Under the pieces are notes generated by a model. That model saw only the letters and a program-made list of their open reading frames with translations, made no database searches and was not told where the DNA came from. This document shows, piece by piece, positions 33,444 through 43,886 of a DNA stretch of 64,000 nt; the first letter of the stretch is position 1, and the number at the start of each line of letters is the position of its first letter. The translations under genes and the position numbers were made by a program. The stretch is from Bryoerythrophyllum caledonicum (taxonomy: Eukaryota; Streptophyta; Bryopsida; Pottiales; Pottiaceae). The stretch covers positions 46,963,527 to 47,027,526 of the forward strand of contig OZ020514.1 in assembly GCA_963971425.1 (NCBI GenBank), given 5' to 3'.

Positions 33444-34320
33444 AGAAGAAATGAAGTCGCGGCCCGATTCCAAACCCTGGACATCTTCGGCTTCGAACCC
33501 TAAGCCGTGAGGTCGGCTTCTATAGCCGCGGGGATACCCTCGAGATACCCTCGGGATACCCTCGGGATCACCGTGATACCCTCGGGATGCTCTCTCATAT
33601 ATCGGTCTAATACCCTCGGGTATTATGGTGGATGCACCATCTTTTTCAGAGTTTCTTTTTAAAAATAACTTTTTGATTTTTCTTTAAAAATTACTTTTCG
33701 ATTTTAACAAAAAACAATTTGATTTCGTACATTTTGCCCATTTTCCATTTCATTTTTAACAAAAGTTAAAACTTCTCGTAACTTTAGTTTTATACGCGTT
33801 TTCAATTTCTCTACTTGTAAGTTTCCAAGACAATTCCTTCGAACCTAAAACACTACAAATTTGTAAATTCTGAGGCAATGATCGGTAGTCAAAGAAAGTA
33901 TAATATTTCCAATTTCAAAAGTATGATCTCATTTAAGACTTATATATGCACATATTCTTTATTATACACAAACTTTGATTGCACAAACGTGAACAATTCA
34001 TGTGTTTAGTGTTGAAAATAGGATTAAAGTGCTTGGTTTTCTTTCATGCTCTGACTGGATTAGCTGGCTTTCACTTCACAAAATTTCAATTATTGCATTA
34101 CACAAGGTGTAAATTCATTACCATCGTTATGTATAAGTTCCTCCTACACCAGTTATTAGGTGTTGGAGAGGGGTGAAGCACATTTAAAATAGCTCTAACG
34201 ATACGATTTAGAATTCTATTACTTTGAATTCCAGTTTTTCTTTTTTGTGAGTTTGATAATTTTTACTATGTGAATCGAACAGACTATTAGTATGTTAAGA
34301 CCACATCTTGCAGTAGTATA
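33444..34320. other. Element A interior, minisatellite, no gene
   Basis: At 33530-33620 an 11-bp unit GATACCCTCGG is repeated four to five times with variation. The rest is AT-rich with no supported gene. Confidence 0.45.
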
Positions 34321-34326
34321 AAGGTA

Positions 34327-34444
34327 AAATAAAAAGAGAAGATGCACACTTGAGCTCTATTGGAGCTAAAGTGTGCATATTCTCTTTTTAGTTCCCTACA
34401 TTTAGTGATGGTGCACACTTTAGCTCTAATAGAGCTAAAGTGTG
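34327..34444. repeat. Extended palindromes, TAGCTCTA variant
   Basis: Two inverted repeats. 34327-34390 is a long one (arms AAAAAGAGAA, ATGCACACTT / AAGTGTGCAT, TTCTCTTTTT). 34414-34444 is a perfect 31-bp palindrome with arms CACACTTTAGCTCTA and TAGAGCTAAAGTGTG. The core TTTAGCTC matches the A-palindrome, but the centre is CTA-N-TAG instead of CGA-N-TCG. Related cassettes are at 36312-36343 and 42273-42440. Confidence 0.8.
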
Positions 34445-36300
34445 AATTTTTTCTTTTCATCTCACTTCATTTTGCTTTAGTATGTTAAGATTTAGTATAT
34501 TTGCTTTTAGTGTATCGATACAAATAGTGTAGTTACAGCATCTCCACCTATGACAGGGAATTTTCCACGCCATCACGAGACGTGCCCAAGTTTGAGATAA
34601 CGGGAGAGGGATTACCTTTTCCCTTCCGCGCCCGTCCTGGAATTGGCCACTCCAAGGGAACGCTAGCGCTCGCCGCTGTCGACGTAGTTGGCCCTTTTTT
34701 CTTTAGTTTTCTATTGTTTTTTTAATTCCCTCCTGTCATTACATGATTGGACACATTCTCCCGGACCCTCTGCCCCGGTGGAGATGCTCTTTTTCTAGTA
34801 CACTATTTGTCAACAAGTTGGCAATTAGTTTTAGCCGTCATTGTCATTAAAATTATCCTTCATTTGTCCATCTACTGCAGTTCATTTTGTATTAGCCCTC
34901 CATCAAAACCCTACCCTAGCACACAAATTTGTTACTTCATAAATAGTGTTAGCTCAGAATCTTCTGCCATCCGGTCGCCATGCATTTATTCTTCTTGTCT
35001 CATCTTCAACCTCAAATTTTTATCGTCCTATTAGAGTGTTACTCGTGTCCTCCGGACACAACATTTTTTTGTGTTGATTCCCCATCTCCCCGTCCCCTAG
35101 CCCTTCCCCTCCAATCCATCGTCCCTTTGTCCTTGTCCCCTTGTCCACCGTCCCTGTCCCGGTCCTTGTCCTTGTCCCCGTCCCCGTCCTTGCCTTGTCC
35201 CCGTCCCCGTCCTCGTCCCATCCTTTAATCCAAAACCCTAACTTTTAGCTTTTCATCCAAAAGCTTTTTCATCTACGCATTCATCCATCGATGTGTTTTT
35301 CATCTACGCGTTCATCCATTGGCGCGCTCATTTCATCCTAAATTCTTTTATAGATATAGATTCACGACTATTCTCATTCTCTTGTCTTGCATTTCTTTTA
35401 CATCATTTAGGACTATTTAATGAATATTTAATGTGTCATCATATCTTAAGCCAATAACTAATGACTACGTAATGAGTTTTTATAGAATATTTAATGTCTA
35501 TTTGTATATCTATAATTTTTACGAACAGTTAAAGTATATTTAAATATTTTTTAATGATTCTTTAGAGTTTTAAAAGTATATTTTATGACAGTTTAATTAA
35601 TATTTGTATATTTGTATAATTAAGGATTATTTATAGAATATTTAATGTATTGTTAATGAATAGTTTATGAATAGTTAATAAATTTCAATTATAAATTCAA
35701 TGTGTATTCGCATATTCAATGAGTATTTAATGAATATTTACATAATATGTAATGCACATTGAATGCATATGTGATGGATATCGAATGAGTTTTGTTTTTG
35801 TATTTCTATATTTTCTGTATGTCCCTTCTCCAATATTCCTTTCTTTTCTCACTTTCGTTCCCGAAAGAATGTTCTTATTTTTCCAATCTTCTACTTGAAA
35901 TCTCAATTTTCCTTCATATGTATATTTTACTTTGTCCAATTTTTGAGATTTTCCTTTTGCTTCATACCTACGTCCTATTATTCCCAAGCTCTTTCTTGCA
36001 AACTCTTGTTTTTCTACATGCACTCAACCCTTATTGACTTGAATGCTCAGGATGTAACCAAATCATTATTGAGGTTTCATACAGTAACTGTCCACAAGAA
36101 AAAAACTTTATGTTCCACTATTTACTAGGATTGACATTTACTGTAGTAGTTGACATTTAGTGTAATATAGTTTTGTCACCACACTTATTGTAAATTTTAC
36201 AATTAGTGTATGGTTTCCTATTTAGTGTCCACTACACTAGAAGCCATCTTCTGTGTACTGGAGCTACATAGTGCAATTTTGCTTTCTAATTTACTCCATT
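34445..36300. other. Element A interior, simple repeats, no gene
   Basis: A CCCCGTCC/CCTTGTCC pyrimidine minisatellite spans about 35080-35222. An AT-rich stretch with ATTTAATG-like units spans about 35400-35780. Fragments resembling the ATTTAGTGTA element occur near 34500, 34795 and 36120-36240. No coding region is supported. Confidence 0.45.
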
Positions 36301-36580
36301 TAGTGATGGTGCACAATTTAGCTCTAGTAGAGCTAAACTGTGCGTGTTTTCTTTTCAGTTCACTGCACCTAGTGATGAGGCACTGGAGCTAAAGTGTGTG
36401 CACACACTCCTTTTAGTTCATTGCACGTAGTAATGGGGCACACCTCTACTACAAACCAAGTTGATGTATGTGCAATGTGTATTTCCATTTCTTCAAACAA
36501 TCATTTTGAACTCCGTACTTCTCTATATGGTTAAGTATTTCACAAGGTGAAATAAAAATCTTTTGAATTTTAAAAAGATT
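36301..36580. repeat. Palindrome cassette, also present at 42265-42560
   Basis: Contains CACAATTTAGCTCTA / TAGAGCTAAACTGTG (36312-36343) and half-copies near 36384. Context such as GTTCACTGCAC-TAGTGATG and CATTTCTTCAAACAATCATT recurs at 42310-42480, so the same ~280-bp segment is present on both sides of the DUF7869 gene. Confidence 0.6.
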
Positions 36581-38500
36581 TTCAAATTATGTAGTCCTAA
36601 ACCTCCAATAGTAATATTAAAAAGCAAAAAAATATGACGATCTCCTAGTCTTCAGTGGATATGAAATCTAAGTATTTCTCGTACCATAAATCCATAATAT
36701 TTGACAATGTGTGAAAATGTATGAATTGGGATATAATCTTATTTTTCACTAGAAAAATAACTTGTTTTTCCACAATATCATTCGTTCTAATATTACTTCT
36801 ATATATTGAAAATATCACATTCCATAGTGTGTCATAGCAAAAGGTTTTTAAGGTTGCACGACGTGCCGGCAATCAAGAAGTTCCACTTCTGGCTAGCCTA
36901 ACTTTTATTGAAGACGTTCAATGAGAAAATATATTACTTAGAAATATGCCTCATGACTTCTATCATCCTTTTACAAAATTTTGAGAATTTGAAATATAAT
37001 TTGCGACCACAAGAACCTGCTCATAAACTATTTATTCTTTTTTGCATGTATAAAATTTATAATTACTTACATTATGATCATTAAATTATGCTTGATGCAC
37101 TGAGTGATACATTTTGTATTAGTTGTATTTTATATTTTGATTATCCTTTTTTTCTCATGAGGAGGTCATTCCACTTCTTGTTTAAATCTTTTAATATTGT
37201 TCCACTCTCTATGTTTTACAAATGACAAAGTCTTAAATTTCACGTCAAAACATGAAATAAATTGTGTATGGTCAAGAAATTCTCCATCTTCAATGTCATG
37301 TTAGAATGTCACACCCTAAACTCATGATAATACAATTTGAACTAAAGAATAAGATATTTTAATCCAACATTAGTTTGCGCACATTTTCGGTTTTTGAGTA
37401 CTTAGTGGATAGTAACCAATTTCGATTCCAAATCCAGACCTTGGGGACACTTGGGATTCTTGCAAAAGAATAAACATTATAAATTGATCACAAAATAGTA
37501 ACATTATACACTTTTTAAAAACCCCAAAGAAATGATGTCCAAAGCATTTTTGAATACATACTTTTTTGCTCAAAATACACGTGCACATACAATATGTTTT
37601 TTTGTTTTCTTTAATGTGCCTCGTTCGTTAAGGTCTTTGCTTTCAACTTTATCTATTTAGATTGTAATACAAATTCTTTCTATTCATCTCAATATCTTCT
37701 CTACATTTCCCTATACCTTAGTTGAATTGTCAACATCCGGAATATTCAAACTATTAGTAAATTGAAATGAAATATGATCACAAGGATAATACTTAAACCA
37801 AGGACCCTAAACCCTAAACCCTAACCCTAACCCTAAATCCTAAATCTAACCCTAAACCCTGCGCGCTACCCTAACCCTGAATCTCATAGTTATGTGTATA
37901 TTTCTCGCATGTGCGAGTATATTCGAGGTTTGTACTCTTCCTTATTTTAGTCGACCGGGAAATAATAGATTCAGTTTCCCGTCGAGATTTAAAAATTTGC
38001 ACTTTTTATGGGGCTGTGGAAAAAAAATTTCCCGCCAATTCTAAAGTCGTAGCCCGGAATGGAAACGGTTGTGTTACCGTAAGTGACCTCGCCAAACCTC
38101 CGCCAGTTTTCTCATTTTTTCATTCTCAATTTCGTTGATGTGCAAGGCTGGTAGGTGGGAGGCTTGGAGGTGGTACAATTGTGGGAGGTTGAGGAGTTCA
38201 ACATCTATTGGTTGCGCACGGTTGAGCAGGGCGCTTGCACGAGGCGGCCACGCACCGGTTGTCTACTTCATAAGGTACACAATGTATACTGCTTGCATTA
38301 TCCTTGCACTCTAGCATTTAGGATGTGAGAGTGATGCTTATTGCTCTACTTCCTCTAGCTACTGTAATTTTGAAGCGTCAGTGAGACTATCTCGATGACT
38401 AACGCAAAGATTTGGGCTCTAGTATACAGAAAGCCAGATCCAGTGGCTGAAGAGTATGTCTGTATGAAGCCCGAAAATGACGCCGAGAATCACGGAAGGA
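36581..38500. other. AT-rich interior with interstitial telomere-like repeats
   Basis: At 37800-37876 there are tandem CCCTAAA/CCCTAA units with variants, the plant telomere type. Otherwise AT-rich DNA with no supported gene up to the palindrome array; the frame 37911-38138 is unrecognised. Confidence 0.6.
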
Positions 38501-38503
38501 CAT

Positions 38504-39039
38504 TTTAGCTCGAATCGAGCTAAGCTGTCATTCCACAACACTAACGACATTTTAGCTCGACTCGAGCTAAACAATCTTACCTTATTTCCAACGATAGTTT
38601 ACCTCGAGTCGAGCTAAACTGTCATTGGAAATAACGTAAGACAGTTTAGCTCGAGTCGAGGTAAACTGTCGTACTGTATTGTAAACGACAGTTTAGCTCG
38701 TCTCGAGCTAGACTGTTATATCATATTTTTACAACAATTTAGCTCGAGTCGAGCTAAACTGTCAAAACTAATTTACCATGTCAGTTTACCTCGAGTTGAG
38801 CTAATTTGTCAGACTGTCTATTATTCAACATTTCAGGTCAGGTCGGGCTAAAATATCAATTTCAAGGGTGTGATAATTTCATTTTCGCATTAAATGTGGT
38901 CCCACGAAATTACATTCTTGTTATGTAATACCATATGTGTTTACCTCGAATCGAGCTAAATTTTCCTATTCTACAATGTTGATTCAGATGAATGCAAGTT
39001 ATTTTCAGACGCCTGAACTTACCTAGATTCGAGCTAAAA
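38504..39039. promoter_or_regulatory. Phased array of A-palindromes upstream of the DUF7869 gene
   Basis: Copies of the 21-bp palindrome (TTTAGCTCGA-N-TCGAGCTAAA) start at 38504, 38551, 38598, 38645, 38692, 38738 and 38785, with a decayed one near 38832: steps of 47, 47, 47, 47, 46, 47, 47. Two further copies are at about 38940 and 39019. Arms often extend outward to GACAG...CTGTC, leaving ~16 bp of non-repeated DNA between units. The array ends about 90 bp before the first ATG of the gene at 39128. The constant step (about 4.5 turns of B-DNA) suggests binding sites for a dimeric protein. Confidence 0.85.
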
Positions 39040-39127
39040 TACCCACTTCACATGCTTCTTCATTGATGTCCAATCCTACAAGTTATTCTCCCATACTTAT
39101 TGGAAGGATTATCTAATACTTATCTTA

Positions 39128-41866
39128 TTGGAATGCGGGATGTCGTCTTCGGAGGACGACGATGTTCATGTTGATGCTCCCGTGAATCCAGACCTTCCTG
39201 AGGTTGATGTTATTCCTCGCCGTCTCTGGGTCGGGATGACTGTTTCGCTTTACAATGGTTCGGGTGTTCGCGTTGCGGAGGGGTTGGTTCGCAATGTCCG
39301 GTCTAGTGCAGTTCTTGGTTCCTCTGGTCGTCTTGGGGATTCAAATGTTGTAGTACAGGTGTCCAGTACTTTTGTTCTGGAGGAAGCTCCTGATGAATGG
39401 AGGTACTCGTTTAAGTCCTGGCCAATTCAACAAGTCTTCCTAAACGGTGTGAGTCTCTTTCATCATTGCCTTAGGGACGTTTACAATGTCTGGTTGGTTG
39501 AGCGTAACAGACCTCTAGGTGGGAGCTCCCATTCGTACGACAATTCGTCAAGGAATACACGTCCAACAGTGTCCAAGAATGTTGAATTCCTCATGATCCC
39601 TCATTCCATTAACGCAGTTGCGAGCAATAGTTGTTGCATTCAAAATTGTGTTCAACACTACCGTAGAGATAAAATAAAAGCCCTCCGGACGCGTTTGTAC
39701 AATGAGACCATCGTGCAGTTCAGAAATCATATCAAACTCGACGTTCATTGACAGTTTCATAGAAACTCTGCGGGTAGGAAGGTTGTGACCCTAGAGGGTG
39801 TGGACGTTTGTGCCCATGCCTGGATGAAAATCATGGGTGTAAGTTCGAGTACTTTCTATCGGAATGCGAAGGACGCTGCCGCTGGTCATGCGGCTCAACA
39901 CCATGGCAATACCGGTTTGCGTAAGCGTAGAGGTCATACGGTTGTAGCTACTGCCGCTCTTGGAGCCATCCTCAATAGACATGCAGACCACTTGCCTCAC
40001 AAGTCTCGTGTTCTCCCATCTGGGGAGAAGGCTGTGGCAAAGGTCCTACCTGCAAGTTTTAAGTGGAAGGATCAGATACCGCTTCTTGATGATCATCTCG
40101 CTGATTGTGGATTGCCGCCAATCTCAACCTCAAGCTTGAGTAAGATTCGGCGAGTGAGCTTCCCTGAGTACTATGCCAAGAAAGGTGGAGACAACTTTGC
40201 CCGTTGTTCTACGTGTGACAAATACCAGGATCTGAAGTAGCTTACTCAACCGGGAACTCAAGCATCTCTGCTATGGCAAAAGAAGATGCAGGCTCACATC
40301 GATTCTGCTTTCGCACATCGGGACTTGTACTACCTGAACCGATTTCGATCAAAGTCGTCGCCTCAGGAGGTTCTTACCATCATGCATGATAAGATGGATC
40401 ACTCAAAGACTGCCTCCCCGGTTTTTTCACATAAAACAAAGCACTTAGATGGGCTTATGAAGTTGCCTCTTGCAGTCACAGGCATGCTTGCCCATAGACA
40501 TGTGGACCAGCGTTACGCCCATTACGGCCTTGATTTATACTCCCATGATGCCAAATACACGGTCGGGTCGTTCGCAAAACTATTGCGTGACCTGGAGGCG
40601 CCTCCGAAGTCATCGTCCCGGCAACTCTTTCTAGAATTTTGCTCTCATCCATTGTATACGGCGGTGTTACGGGGTGCAGAGATGTGTTTGGATCCATTAG
40701 CGCAGATTCCAGATATCCTTGTTCCTAGGAGACCTTTGCCACCAATATTGAACGTGCAAATGGACAATGCAGTTGGTGATAACAAAAATAGATTTGTTTT
40801 TTGTTTTTGGTCTCTCCTTGTTGCCAAACGCATCTTCCGTGAGGTTTATGTCAATTTCATGCTAGTTGGTCATACACATGATGATATAGATGCATTATTT
40901 GGACGTTGGAGTATGACACTGAGGAAGGAGAATTTTCCAACCATTCCGTTGCTCATGAGGTCGTTCATGAGAAATGAGAGTGTTCCCACAATCCCGCATC
41001 TCATCCAAGAGGTTCCTGACTTTAAGAAATTCATTGGGGATATGATTGCAGACGGTGATGAAGCTTTGCAGGGTCATACGAAGGCTCATCAATTCAAGTT
41101 TTATGTGGACTCAAGTGGTTGTCCAGTAATGAAGTATAAAATCCTTTGTCATGATGAGGATTGGCTTCCTAAGGGAGGAGAAGGTAGTGGCATCAAATTG
41201 TGGAAGGAGGATTCTGAAGGAAGGTCTTTATGGCCTCACGGAGAACCTGATGCATTGAAGCCTTATACGATGCGACATCTCCACGAGGTGGTGAAGGGAC
41301 TTTCAGGATTCATCGATCACTAGGAACAATCATCGCGGGAGTCTGTTGAAGCCCGTTCGCGTTTTGAGCCGCTATCGTACTATTGGCGCGATGTTAGAGA
41401 TGCTCTGACACTTCCAATGGATACGTCGATATCATTGGAAGACGGATTTTGGCCAACGACTCAAATTGCCCATGCCATTGAAGATGAGTTCTTAGCGGAG
41501 GGTGAGGTTCGCGAGGAGTTCCGTGAAGATGAGCATTTTGTTGGCCAGAGGCGCGATTGTCCACCTCCTTCTTTTAGAGTTGGTCGTGATTTTTTTTCTG
41601 GCTACTTTGTTGCATTGCGCCCTTGTGATGGAGACAAGCGCCCATTTTGGATTTCTCAAGCAATTTCAGATCCTAACTCTAACCCGGATATGCCAAACAC
41701 CGTCCGTATCCAATTTCTCCGCCCTATATTGCACGATCGGGATGTTCTGAAGTTCTATAGAGATCGGGATACAGATTGCAACCTTCGCTGGACAATTGAA
41801 AAGGGGATAGCCATAACGTGGGAGCGTACCGATTCAATCTTGACAGCATGGAAACCTAGGTCTTAA
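39128..41866 (+). pseudogene. Element A: DUF7869-type transposase-like gene
   Basis: A single frame of 913 codons including the terminal TAA, interrupted only by TGA (39749), TAG (40238) and TAG (41321), with no frameshift. Layout: acidic N-terminus; VGMTVSLYNGSGVRVAEGLV; DVCAHAWMKIMG (about residue 225); a Cys pair ARCSTCDKY; LNVQMDNAVGDNKNRFVF; VNFMLVGHTHDDIDALFGRW (about residue 580); and a C-terminal module with CPPPSFRVGRDF. MDN…GHTHDDID is the hallmark of the DUF7869 family, widespread in plants and animals and probably transposon-derived with acidic catalytic residues (inference). TGA and the second TAG align with Arg and Trp in the paralogue at 54922-57427. It is the best transposase candidate for element A. 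Confidence 0.7.
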
Positions 41867-42888
41867 AAGAAGGATGGAGGTCATGTGCAAGATTCAACTA
41901 CAAAAATTCCGAAGGGGCAAGTAGCGATTATCAAGGCCTCCTTGGAAGCACTTGCCAGGTCCGAATCGTAATAGACTTAGATCAATGGACTTTGGATTAT
42001 GATGCGTAATACTTCATGTGTATGGTTAGATCCTTTGGTGCTGAGATTATAGATAATATTTGTATTTGATTACTCTCTGTATGACTATATGTGATGCCAA
42101 TGGTTGCTATGAAATATTCTCTCCATTGTTTTGCGTATCGGTGATAATTTGCAGTATGTTTATTTTCTTTTTAAAATAACAATGTGGTAAATTGCTTCTA
42201 ATCTTGAAACCAGTAATACCAGTAATACTAGTAATTGCCTTCATGGTGAATGATAGAAAGTAAATGTTGGTTCACACTTTAGCTCTAGTGGAGCTAAAGT
42301 CTTAGCAAATCTTCTTGTTTAGTTCACTGCACTTAGTAATGGTGCGCACTTTAGGTCAAGTAGAGCTAAAGTGTGTGGAATTGTTGTTTTGAGTATATTG
42401 CACCTCTAAGTGATGGGGACACTTTAGTTCGAAGAGAGCTATCGTATGTGCAACTTTTTTTCCACTTCTGAACACCATCATTTGAAACTCGTTACATATT
42501 TTTTTAGCCAATGTATATTCCACACGGTAAAGTGAAATTCTTTTAAATAAAAAAAAGGCTCATCAGAATGTGTTTAGCAAATTCTCTTACATGTGGATAT
42601 TTGTCCGTCATTCAGCTCACTTTTAGCTAACTTGGAGCATGGGGTTAATCCAGGTTAGTAGGATCGAGTGTAAAAATTTAGCTATTCATATTCAATAAAC
42701 ACATGTGGTATAAAAAAAGCATCGACTAATGTGTTCTTCTTTTCAATACTATAGTTAGACTCGTAATGTAATATTATTCGTAGTACTTATTTTTCTAGGG
42801 ATTTTTGTAGTGAACATTACCTCCTAATTTAATGGAAACTCGTATCCCTCCATACTGTAGAGTTTAGATGTGCACTTTAGCTCTTATG
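41867..42888. repeat. Right arm of element A with palindrome cassettes
   Basis: TAGCTCTA-variant palindromes occur at 42273-42300 (CACACTTTAGCTCTA / GAGCTAAAGT), about 42352-42376 and about 42417-42440, each preceded by a TTGCAC/CTGCAC-TAGTGATGG-like context. A further half-site (TGCACTTTAGCTCT) is at 42871. No gene is supported. Confidence 0.6.
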
Positions 42889-42943
42889 ATCTACATATGT
42901 TAATTTGGGAGTCTCTAAATCTCCCAAATTAACATATGTAGAT
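42889..42943. repeat. Perfect 23-bp inverted repeat beside the right end of A
   Basis: Arms 42889-42911 and 42921-42943 are exactly complementary (ATCTACATATG... and ...CATATGTAGAT) around the 9-base loop TCTCTAAAT. It lies 11 bp inside the right terminal inverted repeat. The left end of A has no equal hairpin. Confidence 0.85.
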
Positions 42944-42954
42944 GGTGTTAGAGA

Positions 42955-42971
42955 CAATATAACGAATATGG
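42955..42971 (-). repeat. Right terminal inverted repeat of element A (inner part)
   Basis: CAATATAACGAATATGG is the inverse of the left end. The last bases (GGTGTT) are displaced to 52634-52639 by the Athila/Tat insertion. A near-copy of the terminal motif, ATGGTGTTAGAGA, occurs 26 bp further in (42942-42954), so the right end looks like an imperfect doublet. Confidence 0.65.
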
Positions 42972-43726
42972 TGTAGAATGTGTAATTAGTTTTTGTGTTC
43001 ACATGCGGATTAGAATTGGTTAGTTTCAGAAGTTAGCAAGTTAGTTTTGTAGTTCAGTAGTAAGATTGGGAAGTTACGTGAAAAGTTGGTTAAGAAGCAA
43101 ATGTGACGTTTGGAATCTGGAAGTTAGGTTCAGTTTTTGGATAAAGACTTTGCGGAAGATGGATTCGAGGCCAGACTGTGATAGTCGTAAGCTGGGGCAA
43201 GCTTGGTGCTACCTCTTTGTTTCTTTGGATTTTGTTATTTTCTTTTGTAGAATTGTGATTAAGATTAAGTATGAATGGAATTGGAGTTAAAGAACTGTGA
43301 TTGTGTGATTGGAGATGAAGTTTATGAACATTGTGTGAGGATTGTGAAGATAGAAAAGTTAGAGAATGGAATTATGAAAGTGAAGAGATTGTAATCTCTG
43401 TGAAAGAATTGGTTGTTGAAAGTGATTACAGGAAGATAATCACGCATTATTGAGTATACTGTACTGTGATTACAGTGAAGAAAAGAGAAATTGACATGAT
43501 TATGAGATCATGAAGGAAGAGAATTGGAAATGTTAGGTTTAGAGTGATGCAAGAGAGAGTGATTGAGTGATAGAAATTGTTAAGAGAAGTTAGGAAGCAA
43601 GAGTGTAAGCAATCGTGACAATAACATAGTGGCATTCATACAAACAATCTTTCCCCGCGAACAAATCCACCTATATTGATTTGGTGCTTTGGGTTTACTT
43701 CCAATCCAACCAAAACGATAACTACA
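42972..43726 (+). repeat. Athila/Tat-type element, 5' LTR
   Basis: 755 bp, TGTAGAATG...ATAACTACA. Compared with 51880-52632 it has T for C near 43188, G for A near 43293, an extra GA near 43555, C for T near 43641, and A for G near 43662. Confidence 0.95.
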
Positions 43727-43729
43727 TTT

Positions 43730-43747
43730 TGGCGCCGCTGCCGGGGA
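43730..43747 (+). promoter_or_regulatory. Primer-binding site, tRNA-Asp type
   Basis: TGGCGCCGCTGCCGGGGA, three bases after the 5' LTR, matches the Asp-tRNA-primed site known from Athila elements (TGGCGCCGTTGCCGGGGA) with one difference. Confidence 0.85.
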
Positions 43748-43886
43748 TGGATATTATTATGAAAAGTTAAGAATTGTTTAAAAGAAAATATAAATAAAAA
43801 TATATTATAAGAATCGGTCTTCGGTTATAATTTTATGGAGTATAAATTGGCGTGTTATAGATTATGTATGGAAGAAATGAAGTATT

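Noticed and set aside
35039..35228. Arg/Gly/Asp-rich or Pro-rich short proteins
   Set aside because: Both strands are open only because of the CCCCGTCC minisatellite; no start context or domain.
38504..38852. CRISPR-like array (regular palindromic repeats with variable spacers)
   Set aside because: The genome is a eukaryotic nuclear one, the repeats are fully palindromic, most of each spacer's edges extend the palindrome, and no cas gene is present. Protein-binding sites are the better reading.
42889..42943. Helitron 3' hairpin
   Set aside because: The hairpin is far longer than Helitron hairpins and is not followed by CTRR; the element ends are inverted, unlike Helitrons.
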